Origin: an uncultured Thermoguttaceae bacterium
Lineage (GTDB): Bacteria; Planctomycetota; Planctomycetia; Pirellulales; Thermoguttaceae
Direction: 5' to 3'
DNA: 64,000 bases
NCBI GenBank assembly: GCA_938042245.1
Contig: CALIRO010000005.1
Span: forward strand, 1 to 64,000
The notes under the pieces are model-generated. The model had not been told where the DNA came from and ran no database searches. It worked only from the letters and a program-made list of their open reading frames with translations. Positions 27,227 to 35,789 of the stretch are shown in pieces. Positions within the stretch are counted from its first letter, which is position 1. Each line of letters begins with the position of its first letter. Position numbers and translations under genes: made by a program.

Positions 27227-29047
27227 TTACCGGGCGTTTTGGGAGGCTTTGGGTGCTTCGTACCACTCGGCGCGGATAAAGCGGGCGATCAGTTCGATCT
27301 GCTGCCGGGAAAGTTCCTTTTCGAAGATGGGCATCCGGTCGTTTCGAGAGCCGTAGAATTTAGCGGCTGCTGGATTGCTGGTAATTTCCACAAGCCATCC
27401 AAGTGACCCGTAGCCGGTAAGTTCTGGCCCGCTTTGGGTCCCTTTGCCGTGGAAGCGGTGGCAGCCGGCGCAATTTTGCTGGAAAAGTGTTCGGCCCTGG
27501 TCGATACGGGCCTTTTGTTGGGCCAGGTCTGCTTGGTAATGGGGCAGGTTGGCCTCGGCGGCAAGCATCAGAGCGATGCTATCCATTTGCTCCTGCAATT
27601 CTTTCAACTCGTCTGCGTCTAAGTCGGCGTACATTTCTTTGATCGTTTGGACCATGTGGCCATTTTTGAACGCCGTGCCGCCGAAATACTCAGGCGACTG
27701 AATCCGCTGGGGATCTAGCCAACCTCGAATTTGTTGGGCTGTGCCAAAAGCGCCCAGATTTGGGGCAGTGGGTTTTTCCAGGCGGAACTCCTTGCCCAGG
27801 CCGCCTACATGAGCATGGCAGGAGGCGCAATGCTGCTCGAAAAGCCGGGCACCTTCCGTCTTAGGATCCGTCTTCAGCAGGGTTAATGCGCCGGTAGGGG
27901 GGATGCCCTGCCCTTGGGCCAACTCGACGGTCCGCTGGGCCAACTGCTGTTCTTCCGCAACGGCCTCCTGGTGCCTGGGGTCTTTGGCGTCCGCCCGATA
28001 GGAGAGCAAGGTCAAAATCCCTAAACCGCCTCCAATTACCACCAATATCCCCACATTGGCCCAATATCCCCACCGCCACCGGCTAATAAACGGCATGGCC
28101 AAAAACAGCACGACAATCAAGCCCGGAATGATAAAGATGGGGAAAATCTTCCAAGAAAGTCCCGTACCGAAGATGCCCGAGCCGGGGATCATTTCCGAAA
28201 GTCCATAGACGCCCCGGAGGGACCATTCGGGCCGGGCCGCATCGTAAAAATGCATCGGATCCGCAGGCGAACCTAAAGGAGCGCCTTCGCGTCCAACCAG
28301 CGCCAGGACCACCCCCATCAGCAGCAGGCAGGCCGCCGCATTGCGCACCGCCTGCGCCGGCCAATACGGTCCAGCCGGCAGCGGCGGCGCATTGGTAACA
28401 ACCCGCACCCGGCGCAGCAAGGCCACATGCGCCCACAAAAGCAACGCAAAACCAAACGCCAACACCCCCACATGCAGGGCGAAAAACCGGGTGAGCGTCA
28501 ATGTACCCAGTTCGGGGCCCGGCCCGCCAATAGCTATCTTCAACAGGCTCTGGCCAACCAGCGGCAGCAGGGTCAAAAACCGCACTCGTACCGTGGTGGC
28601 TGAGAAAGCATTTCGGTCCCAACTCAAAAGATCGCCTGTCAAACAGAGGGCCATGCTGCACAGGAACAAAAAGATAGCTGTCCAAAAGACCAGTTCTCTG
28701 GGCCGCCGATACTCTCCCAAAAACACCATTCCCGCTACATAAAGCGCAAGCAGAGCCACTAAAACCTGGGCGGTGTAGTGGTGGATGCCGCGCAGCAGCC
28801 AACCGCCCGGCAACTGGTACTGAATATAATAGACGCTTTCCCAAGCGGTCTGGGCACTGGGACTATAATGCATCCAGAGGACCAGCCCGGTGATGGCTTG
28901 GACGATCAGGCCGAATAGGATCGCCGCCCGCACCGCATTACCCCAACACAGACCGCCCAGCACGGCCCGGGCAGAGCAGGTATGGATGGCCGTCTTCAGC
29001 CCGGTCCGCTCTTCCAACCAATCGGCCAGCCGTTGCCAGAAGCTCAT
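27227..29047 (-). CDS. cytochrome b fused to two c-type cytochrome domains, with altered haem ligand
   Basis: The 606-residue protein has a cytochrome b N-terminal region (helices A-D, about 30-215), a C-terminal b domain (about 225-345), and two cytochrome c modules with CASCH (about 407) and CAGCH (about 527). It should be the quinol-oxidising membrane subunit of a Rieske/cytochrome b complex. In helix B, His89 is kept but the residue 14 further on is Tyr103 where the family has His; helix D keeps His192 and His207. The Qo-site motif PEWY reads PEWS (273-276). The start ATG overlaps the Rieske gene stop by 4 bases, so the two are coupled. This is a divergent branch of the planctomycete family. 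Confidence 0.87.
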   Translation of the reverse strand: MSFWQRLADWLEERTGLKTAIHTCSARAVLGGLCWGNAVRAAILFGLIVQAITGLVLWMHYSPSAQTAWESVYYIQYQLPGGWLLRGIHHYTAQVLVALLALYVAGMVFLGEYRRPRELVFWTAIFLFLCSMALCLTGDLLSWDRNAFSATTVRVRFLTLLPLVGQSLLKIAIGGPGPELGTLTLTRFFALHVGVLAFGFALLLWAHVALLRRVRVVTNAPPLPAGPYWPAQAVRNAAACLLLMGVVLALVGREGAPLGSPADPMHFYDAARPEWSLRGVYGLSEMIPGSGIFGTGLSWKIFPIFIIPGLIVVLFLAMPFISRWRWGYWANVGILVVIGGGLGILTLLSYRADAKDPRHQEAVAEEQQLAQRTVELAQGQGIPPTGALTLLKTDPKTEGARLFEQHCASCHAHVGGLGKEFRLEKPTAPNLGAFGTAQQIRGWLDPQRIQSPEYFGGTAFKNGHMVQTIKEMYADLDADELKELQEQMDSIALMLAAEANLPHYQADLAQQKARIDQGRTLFQQNCAGCHRFHGKGTQSGPELTGYGSLGWLVEITSNPAAAKFYGSRNDRMPIFEKELSRQQIELIARFIRAEWYEAPKASQNAR

Positions 29048-29622
29048 ACTTCCTCCTCCTTGGTGGGTGTGCCGGTGCGAAAGTTCTTAAACTGTACATA
29101 GACAAATCCGCCCTCGATCTTCACCTCCAAGCTGTCCATATCCCGTGGGCTTTCGGAGACGGCGTCGGTGCGTCGGCCGTCCAAGTCGAAATTGGCCTTA
29201 TGACAGGGACAATAAAACTTTTTGACCACCTCCTGCCCCTGCTTTTCTTCCACATAGGAAATGGCACAGCCCATATGAGGGCATTTGACCTGAAAAGCAA
29301 CCACCTGCTCTTTGCCCAGCCGACGAAGGAAGATCTGTCCGATCGGCTCGTTCGGATACACCATCCAGGCATCCCGGCGCTGGGCCAGGATAGGAATCTT
29401 TTTCGGCGTGCCGTCTTCCGGCAGGCTATCTAAGGGGGCCACCTGGGTGAAATCGGCGGTGGGTTGGCCCTTTTGCCGAGCCGGTGCAAAAAAGCTCCGT
29501 ACCGCCGCCCCCACCGGCGCAACATACGCCGCAATCCAAGCACCCAAGGCCAACAGCTTCTTAAAAAAGCCCCGTCGCTGGCCGGTCGGCAATTCCGGTC
29601 GCAAAGAAATATCGTCCGCCAT
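29044..29622 (-). CDS. Rieske 2Fe-2S protein with twin-arginine signal
   Basis: The 192-residue protein has the twin-arginine pattern RRGFFKKLLALG followed by a hydrophobic anchor (about 25-45). The Rieske cluster boxes CPHMGC (about 113) and CPCHKANFD (about 137) supply two Cys and two His ligands. The usual box 2 is CPCHGS, so Lys-Ala here is a small deviation. It should move electrons from quinol to the fused c-haems of the cytochrome b protein, on the outer face of the membrane. GGGAGAAGG sits upstream of the ATG. The two genes overlap and form a short operon, probably read before the cpaF gene 170 bases downstream. Confidence 0.9.
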   Translation of the reverse strand: MADDISLRPELPTGQRRGFFKKLLALGAWIAAYVAPVGAAVRSFFAPARQKGQPTADFTQVAPLDSLPEDGTPKKIPILAQRRDAWMVYPNEPIGQIFLRRLGKEQVVAFQVKCPHMGCAISYVEEKQGQEVVKKFYCPCHKANFDLDGRRTDAVSESPRDMDSLEVKIEGGFVYVQFKNFRTGTPTKEEEV

Positions 29623-29751
29623 CGTTTTGCCTTCTCCCTAGGTATTAGGTCGTATCGACGGAAATCGTTCCCCAAACCTTTTCCAAGATAACCCTTGATT
29701 ATAAATGCCGGGGCGCAAAAAGAAAGCGGGCCGCCCTACGGCTAACTCTTT

Positions 29752-30843
29752 TTACTCTTTGCCGGGGATGGTCAAAGTAACCGCCAAACTTTTCTTCGGC
29801 GCTACTAGGAAATTGCTTGCCGTGTATTCCAGCCGAATCGGTTTGGCGGGGTCGGCCGTACCGATTTTTAGCAGGCTGACTGTCCCAGCCGGCAGTAGCA
29901 GTTGAGCCGGTCCAGGCCCACCGGTTCGCTCTAGCCGAATGTCCACTTCCGAACGATTCCGAATATGCACAAAGACGGCGTTTTTCACTCGATGGTGGGG
30001 CGGCAGCACTTGGACACATGCCTCGAACATCGGCCGAAGCCATTCCTCTCGCCCAATCAATTGATCCTTGTACCAGACCAGGGTTCGGCCAGCCCGGAGA
30101 GCCTCTTCCACAGCCGGCAGGTTTTTTTCCTTGGCAAAGACCAGAGTACAGGTCCGGTGGTCCGCCGCGGTGTTTTTCTTCCTGAGGTCTGGCTCATGGA
30201 TATCGGAGTTGCCGATCAGGGTAAGGTTCTTTTCCATCGCGTAGCCGTGGGCTTCCTCGTAGTAAGTTTCGCCGTTAGCGATTTCGATACCGTGAAGCCA
30301 CTTTTTCTCATACAGGGCGGTTTGCACCTCTCCCCACCGGCCCTTTTCTGGGCCTTGCCAACCAGGATGGTTCCAGAAGATAAACGCCCCTTGTTCGGCA
30401 GCCCGGCGGAAGACTTCCATCAGGTCCGGATGATCCAAGGCGGCTACATCTTTCAGGAAGATGGCGTTGAAGTGGCCCGGCGGCGTATCGCGGGTAATCT
30501 CGGCGCCTCGAATGAGCAGGATGTCTCGGCTTGCTGCCTCCCCACCCAATAGCTCATAAGGACGATTATGTTTGGTGGGCAAATCGTCCTTGTGCGGCTG
30601 ATATTCGATATGGTCCGTAATAGCGATCACATGCAGTCCTTGACGCCAGGCTTCTTTAGCCCGGATGGGCGGCCAGACGCTCCCGTCGGAAAAAACGGTG
30701 TGCATGTGCAAGTCGCAGACAAGCGTTTGATAGCCCGGCAAATCAGGAAACCGGATTTCCTGCCGAACCTCCTGCGCCTGAACCGCCAGCACCAGGCTAA
30801 ACCATAACAGTCCTATCATTCCACTTCGGATAGGGTGCAGCAT
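29752..30843 (-). CDS. exported PHP-domain metal-dependent phosphoesterase
   Basis: The 363-residue protein has a signal peptide ending AVQAQ (about residue 24) and a PHP domain with the ordered metal-binding motifs CDLHMHTVFSDG, AITDHIEY, RGAEITRD, FWNHPGW and GNSDIHEP. Substrate in known PHP enzymes ranges from histidinol phosphate to DNA ends and phosphosugars; an exported version suggests an environmental phosphoester. The C-terminal 100 residues form a beta-rich domain. AAGGAGGCGG upstream of the ATG is a strong ribosome binding site. It stands alone on the minus strand, 130 bases after the Rieske gene start. Confidence 0.85.
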   Translation of the reverse strand: MLHPIRSGMIGLLWFSLVLAVQAQEVRQEIRFPDLPGYQTLVCDLHMHTVFSDGSVWPPIRAKEAWRQGLHVIAITDHIEYQPHKDDLPTKHNRPYELLGGEAASRDILLIRGAEITRDTPPGHFNAIFLKDVAALDHPDLMEVFRRAAEQGAFIFWNHPGWQGPEKGRWGEVQTALYEKKWLHGIEIANGETYYEEAHGYAMEKNLTLIGNSDIHEPDLRKKNTAADHRTCTLVFAKEKNLPAVEEALRAGRTLVWYKDQLIGREEWLRPMFEACVQVLPPHHRVKNAVFVHIRNRSEVDIRLERTGGPGPAQLLLPAGTVSLLKIGTADPAKPIRLEYTASNFLVAPKKSLAVTLTIPGKE

Positions 30844-31024
30844 GTACCGCCTCCTTCAAAAAGGACCGAGAACCAAAAAACCAAACCAAGTCCCGGAATT
30901 CCTCTTCGGATTATGGTATCAAATTTCGGGATTCCGGGAAATGAAAACACATTCCCTTCGGTCTGCAACCTGGGCAGGCCGCTGAATAAGGCGCCAAACG
31001 GGAGGGTATGGCAGAAAGGAATGC

Positions 31025-32392
31025 TTACGCCTTATGCATGGCCAAATAAACTTTTCGGACGGCCTTGATGATGTCGGCCACATCGTCGTCGGTGTATTTG
31101 GGGCCGATCTGGGGACCTCCAAACCGGCTCAACATGTCGGCGGTTTTTGGGTAGGCGGCCGCACCGTACTGAATCTGTTGGCCACGTTCGCTCTTAAAGG
31201 AAGGCCAATCCGGATGGATAGTTCGTTTTTGTTCGACCCGGCCGTCGGCAGGCAAAAAGACCGACCCGGCTGGTCCAATGGCCGAGATGCCTTCGGCCCG
31301 CAACGCCCGGAGGAATTGATCCCGACGCTGGCGGTTGCCCATATCAATCATCACCGCATAGCCTAGGTCGCCGTCGGGGCAGCCGGTTTTCCGGAATTTG
31401 ATCCCCGGCAGGTCCTGAATACCTTCTTTGACCTTTCGGGCGTTGGCCCGCAGGTTGTTGCAGATGGTATCCAGCTTGCGCAATTGGGCCCGGAGAACTG
31501 CTGCCGTCAGTTCACTCATTCGAAAATTGCAGGAGGCAAAACTGCCCAACACGCCGTTGCCAACCGACTCGTTAAAACATCGGCTGATAGTGCCCACATC
31601 ATGGAACCGGAACGCCCGTTCATAGAGCACCGGATCGTTGGTGATCACCGCGCCGCCTTCGCCGGAGGTGATGGTTTTACTGAGTTGGAAGCTATTGATG
31701 CCGATGTCGCCGATGGTGCCCACTGGTTTACCTTTGTATTTGCCGCCCACGCACTGGGCCAGGTCTTCGAGCACCCGGACGTGGTGTTTTCGGGCGATGT
31801 CCATGATGCGGTCCATGTCGCAAATGCCGCCTTGCAGGTGGGCCACAATGATCGCCTTGGTCTTCGGGGTAATGCGCCGCTCGATGTCGTCTGGATCGAT
31901 GCCGAGCGATTCGTCGATCTCGGCAAAGACCGGCAGGGCTCCGCAGAGCACAATGGCATCGTAGTCGGCGTACCAGTTCCAAGCGGGGCAGATGACTTCA
32001 TCGCCGGGGCCGATTTCTAGGGCCGCCATGGCCGCATAAAGAGCCGTCGTCCCAGAGGTAACGCCGATCACATACTTTGCGCCCAGGTATTTGGCGTATT
32101 CCCGCTCGAACTGGGCCACTTTGCCGCCCGCATGGCGGAACGGATTCCGGGAGTCGATCACCTCGATCAATTCCTGTTTTTCTTCGTCGTCGTAGTACTG
32201 GGGGCCGTAGGGGCCGGTGCCTAAGAGGTTTTTCCGTACTGGCTGGCCGCCTTGGATGGCCAGCCGCTCTTCGGCCAGCTTTTCTTCTGCACCAAAGACG
32301 CCGCCAGATCGGCGTGCTAGCCAAGCAGCGCCTGCGCCCAAAGCGCCCAGCGATTCCAAAAACTCACGCCGTGTCGGTTGCAACGGGTTCAT
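31025..32392 (-). CDS. Tat-exported DegT/DnrJ/EryC1/StrS aminotransferase
   Basis: The 455-residue protein is a PLP-dependent sugar aminotransferase of the DegT family: SGTTALYAAMAAL substrate-binding start, ED(L)AQCVGGKYKG with the PLP-contacting Asp, and Lys in NSFQLSKTITSGEGG forming the Schiff base. Its N-terminus TRREFLESLGALGAGAAWLA is a twin-arginine signal, which is odd for a class that makes amino sugars on nucleotide carriers in the cytoplasm. AAGGAG (complement near 32400-32405) precedes the ATG at 32392; the longer in-frame start at 32467 adds 25 residues without support. Either the fold is used outside the cytoplasm or the signal is not functional. Confidence 0.85.
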   Translation of the reverse strand: MNPLQPTRREFLESLGALGAGAAWLARRSGGVFGAEEKLAEERLAIQGGQPVRKNLLGTGPYGPQYYDDEEKQELIEVIDSRNPFRHAGGKVAQFEREYAKYLGAKYVIGVTSGTTALYAAMAALEIGPGDEVICPAWNWYADYDAIVLCGALPVFAEIDESLGIDPDDIERRITPKTKAIIVAHLQGGICDMDRIMDIARKHHVRVLEDLAQCVGGKYKGKPVGTIGDIGINSFQLSKTITSGEGGAVITNDPVLYERAFRFHDVGTISRCFNESVGNGVLGSFASCNFRMSELTAAVLRAQLRKLDTICNNLRANARKVKEGIQDLPGIKFRKTGCPDGDLGYAVMIDMGNRQRRDQFLRALRAEGISAIGPAGSVFLPADGRVEQKRTIHPDWPSFKSERGQQIQYGAAAYPKTADMLSRFGGPQIGPKYTDDDVADIIKAVRKVYLAMHKA

Positions 32393-32518
32393 CGTTTTAT
32401 CTCCTTGGATAGAGGGAAATTGGATAGGGAAAAAGGAGGGAATCTCGCTTGGATAGCGAGAAAACAACCATATCTCATTGGAGCCGAACGTTCTCCCCGG
32501 GGGAAAGTGTAACTGTGT

Positions 32519-32600
32519 AACTTAGTCTGTTAGACTGAGTGACTTAGTCTGTCAGGTAACTTAGTCTGTCAGACGGAGTCATTTAGTTGGACTGAGTTTG
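32519..32600. repeat. cluster of short AT-rich direct and inverted repeats
   Basis: Three copies of ACTTAGTCTGTyAG lie within 60 bases, with a further diverged one (ATTTAGTTGGACTGAG). The first contains the perfect inverted repeat AGTCTGTTAGACT. The array lies upstream of the aminotransferase gene and downstream of the RidA gene on the minus strand. Confidence 0.7.
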
Positions 32601-32655
32601 CTGCCAGTTGGCCGAAATACCTACCGTCTAATAGACACTGCTACTGAATATACTC

Positions 32656-33969
32656 CTACGGTTTGGGCACAGCAATCATGTCGAGGACCACTGTGCGGTG
32701 GGCAATGGGCAGGCCAGCAACCATCGCCTTGGAGGCCGCCGGCGGCCGTTTCGGATCGAATAGCTTCGACCGAATGGCATCCAACGCCTTGCTGGAGGTG
32801 GCGTCGGCACAGTAATAGGTGGCTTTTACCAGATGCCGAAGATCGCTGCCCTGCTCCTGTAAAATCTTTTCCAGCTGGGCGAAGATCGCCTCTACCTGTT
32901 TATCTCCTTTGCCAGGTTCAGGGCTAGCCAGCGTGCCGATGTAAATAATTTTATTACTTCGGACCCTGGCAGCTCGGCTAAACCGAGGCGACGCCTCCAC
33001 ACCGGGCGGATTGTAGTAATGGACCGGTTTTTCCACCGCCTCGCCCGGTTGGGGCGGATCGGCCGCTACCAGCTCAATTTCCACCGGAGCGCTGGATTTC
33101 CACTGGACGATGCTCATCGGCGGAGCCAGGTCTTTGCCCCACAGAGCAACCAGCTCTTTTTGGACCGCTTCCGCCTGATCCATCGGCCCCAAAAAAATCT
33201 TCACTTGCACGACATGTTCGGGGCCTAAGCCCATTTGGTCGAGCATGGCCAAAAGGGTCTCCAACGATTTTTTGGCGGCCGGGACGGGTTCGCCTTTTTC
33301 CGGCTGACCGGATAGATAGGCCACTCCGCCAGCCGGGAGCACGGCCACATGGGCCGCCGTAGCCAGCCCGGGCAAATCCGCCGAACGCCGCCGCACCGGT
33401 TGAGCTGCGGCCGGGGTTCCCGCTTCTGGACCGGCTTTTGGGAGGTTGGCTACCGCCACCGCATCCGCCGCCACCAACGCCCCTTCAACCGGCAGCGGCG
33501 TCAGCACCCAGTTGACCGCCGGTTTGGTCTGCCCGGTAAACTGCTCGGCCAAGACTTTCTGGACCTTTTCGGTGGATTGGGGAGCGGTTACGTGGATTTC
33601 CAGCCGGACCAACTCATCCAAGCTGCTGCCGACCAGAGCCAGGGCTTTTTGCAGGTTGGCCAGCACCTGGCGGGTTTGGACTTCCAGGCTGTCGACGCCG
33701 ACCAATTGTCCTTGGGCGTCCAGGGGGAATATCTGGGCGGTATGCGCCAGGGCCGCCCCTTCCACCACCACCACCTGAGAAGTCCCCGTGCCCTCCGCCG
33801 AACCCACATAGGAGAGCTTGGGTTTCTGTGGTTCTTCGGCCCAGAGTAGTTGCCCCAGCTCCACCGCCCAAAGGGCCAGATTGACCAAAACAGCCGCCCT
33901 CCACACACCACGGACCCACCTACCTGGCCCCTGCCAACTTCCCAATTGCTGCTGCCAAAGAGTTCTCAT
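32656..33969 (-). CDS. exported protein with three tandem RidA/YjgF-like domains
   Basis: The 437-residue protein has a signal peptide (about 15-45) and three RidA-like alpha/beta modules, roughly 55-175, 195-305 and 315-437. The third is best conserved, with SRAARVRSNKIIYIGTLASP, then IFAQLEKILQEQGSDLRHLVKATYYCAD and a final AHRTVVLDMIAV. Cytoplasmic RidA deaminates reactive enamines as a trimer; a single chain with three modules could fold as an internal trimer. The catalytic Arg of RidA is not obvious in modules 1 and 2. GGGAGAA upstream supports the start at 33969 over the in-frame ATG at 34005. Export makes the substrate unclear. Confidence 0.8.
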   Translation of the reverse strand: MRTLWQQQLGSWQGPGRWVRGVWRAAVLVNLALWAVELGQLLWAEEPQKPKLSYVGSAEGTGTSQVVVVEGAALAHTAQIFPLDAQGQLVGVDSLEVQTRQVLANLQKALALVGSSLDELVRLEIHVTAPQSTEKVQKVLAEQFTGQTKPAVNWVLTPLPVEGALVAADAVAVANLPKAGPEAGTPAAAQPVRRRSADLPGLATAAHVAVLPAGGVAYLSGQPEKGEPVPAAKKSLETLLAMLDQMGLGPEHVVQVKIFLGPMDQAEAVQKELVALWGKDLAPPMSIVQWKSSAPVEIELVAADPPQPGEAVEKPVHYYNPPGVEASPRFSRAARVRSNKIIYIGTLASPEPGKGDKQVEAIFAQLEKILQEQGSDLRHLVKATYYCADATSSKALDAIRSKLFDPKRPPAASKAMVAGLPIAHRTVVLDMIAVPKP

Positions 33970-34584
33970 GAACATGTTCTCCCAAGATGCAAAAAAGACT
34001 TGCAACCACCTATTCTCATTTCCGGTAAAATACCATAAGCCGAGGCGGTCTGCCAGACACCCGGAGGCTTCTCCTGCAGAAGCAGAGCGTGTATGGGGAA
34101 TAGTTCCGCCGAATCAAGAAGCTGGCTGGGGGATCCGAGGAGAGCCTTTGGGCCTCCCTGCCCCACAAGGGTCAGTCCAGAACAAATCGACTAGCACACC
34201 AGACGGGATTCTTCCTTTCGCAGGGATGGCTTGGTACCCCAGTCGGCTGAAGTGTTAGAAGAGGCAGTGCACCATCTCCTAAAGGGGTATTGCTGATTGG
34301 CCATCCGTAGCATGCGTATTAAAAAGGCAGACCTTTACGCTGACAGTCGGGTATCGAGAAGGAGAGAATGATGGCCGGTAGCAAGCGCATTAAAAAAGGC
34401 AGAGCGTTACGCCTGCCCAACAGTTACTGAAGGCACAACCAAACGGAAGGCAGTCGGGGTCTAACTGGCCTGGCAAGGTTTAGAGAGGCCAACACATAGT
34501 TCTCCCCTCTTTCGGAGGGGTACTCCTTTAGCCCTCTCCACCGGCTTCCCAGCCCTTTCTCCACGGGCCGATTCGACTGACCCG
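33970..34584. repeat. intergenic region with two repeat families
   Basis: No gene is supported. Positions 34208-34265 hold a hairpin block that recurs near 59262-59318 (shared core CTTTCGCAGG, CTTGGTAC and TGAAGTGTT). Positions 34307-34342 and 34378-34414 are two imperfect direct copies of a 36-base unit (GTAGCA.GCG.ATTAAAAA then GGCAGA...TTACGC), 71 bases apart; a third diverged copy lies at 55889-55922. Confidence 0.65.
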
Positions 34585-35178
34585 TTACTGAGAGATGGCC
34601 GAGGGAACTTCAATCTCCAAGAGCCGACAGATCCGTTCCACTAACTTCTCAATTTCAAAGGGTTTGTGGAGGAAATCGTCGGCACCGGCAGCCTTCAGTT
34701 CAGCCACCCTATCTTGTTCCACCATGCCGGAGATGCAGATAATTTTGACCGGATCCATGGTTTTGTCGGAGCGGACGCGCTGGCAGACTTCTTTGCCATT
34801 GATGTCCGGCAACATGATGTCCAAGACGATCAGATCCGGCCGATATTCTTTGACCAGCATTCCGGCCTCAAAGCCATTGTTGGCCGAGCGGACCTCGAAG
34901 CGGCCGTCTTTTTCCAGGGTCTGTTTGATCAGCTCGACCAGTTCCTCATCATCATCGACGATGAGGACTTTGCGTTTGCCGCTTTCCAGGGCATCGGTGG
35001 GGATGCCGTTTTCCCGCATGAAGGCGTAGAGGTGTTCGCGGGGGATGCGTCGGAACCGGCTGCCAGGCACCCGGAATCCTTTCAACTGTCCGGAGTCGAA
35101 GCAGCGGATGATGGTCTGCTGGCTTACTTTGCAGACTTTGGCTGCTTCGCCGGTGGTGAAGACGGTCTTCATCGACAT
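34585..35178 (-). CDS. response regulator with N-terminal excisionase-like helix-turn-helix
   Basis: The 197-residue protein begins with a MerR/excisionase-type DNA-binding domain (FTTGEAAKVCKVSQQTIIRC, about 5-55). A receiver domain follows (about 68-185) with the acidic pair in VDDDEE, phospho-acceptor Asp in DLIVLDIMLPD, Thr/Ser in CISGM and Lys in LHKPFE. The domain order is reversed compared with common response regulators; it is frequent in planctomycetes and delta-proteobacteria. No histidine kinase is adjacent. Starts at 35202, 35178 and 35172 are all in frame; I favour 35178/35172 because the conserved part begins at MKTVFTTGEAAK. Confidence 0.87.
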   Translation of the reverse strand: MSMKTVFTTGEAAKVCKVSQQTIIRCFDSGQLKGFRVPGSRFRRIPREHLYAFMRENGIPTDALESGKRKVLIVDDDEELVELIKQTLEKDGRFEVRSANNGFEAGMLVKEYRPDLIVLDIMLPDINGKEVCQRVRSDKTMDPVKIICISGMVEQDRVAELKAAGADDFLHKPFEIEKLVERICRLLEIEVPSAISQ

Positions 35179-35789
35179 TGGTACTTGTCCGTCCCTTGCC
35201 ATAGCCGTCCCGTAGCCTTCTTTGTCAGCGAGACCTCGACAACAACCCTCGGCAACGGCGGTCGAGGTCTCTAGGCCTCCATGTCAACCTAACCCCTACA
35301 ATTGCTAGAGTTTGCAAACCCTTCGCACACTCCACAATTCCCAATATTCCTACAATCCACTGGCTCGTCCGGTCCTGCCGACATTACCGAACTTACCAAG
35401 TACGCATTATTATAATTACCCGCTACTATGTGTCAATACAATTTTTCTTTTTTTAAATCCTTATGAAATAACAACTTAAAACATTTCTTTTTTATTTGCC
35501 TTTTTCCTAGGGAGAAACATGGGATTCTTGCCTGGCTTACCAAACTTCGCCAATTTCTGGTCCCGTTGTGGTCCTAAAATCACCCCTAAACCCACCATGC
35601 CTTTCAGAATACCCCGGTACCCTACCATTCCCAGAGGGCCTAAAGGCCCCTTTTTAGGGAAAATGCGTCCGAAAAATAACCATTTTGGGGTATAGTAATA
35701 CACAAATTTGGGGGTAATTGAGTTCCCCCCATCCCCTGGTTTTCCGATTCCCTGGAGGCCTTTCCGCTTGGTCCAAGGTCCAATTTGTA
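35179..35789. other. gene-free stretch, AT-rich in part
   Basis: About 600 bases between mnmG and the HTH-REC gene. Positions 35400-35510 are clearly AT-rich. GGGCC TAAA GGCCC followed by TTTTT (35636-35655) looks like an intrinsic terminator on the plus strand, but no plus-strand gene precedes it. No other feature seen. Confidence 0.45.

Noticed and set aside
28770-28830. Frameshift or sequencing error as cause of the missing cytochrome b His
   Set aside because: The frame is continuous, flanking residues align without gaps to the family and other positions of the protein diverge too.
35636-35655. GGGCC-TAAA-GGCCC hairpin with T run
   Set aside because: Terminator-like on the plus strand only, where no gene precedes it; wrong orientation for mnmG.
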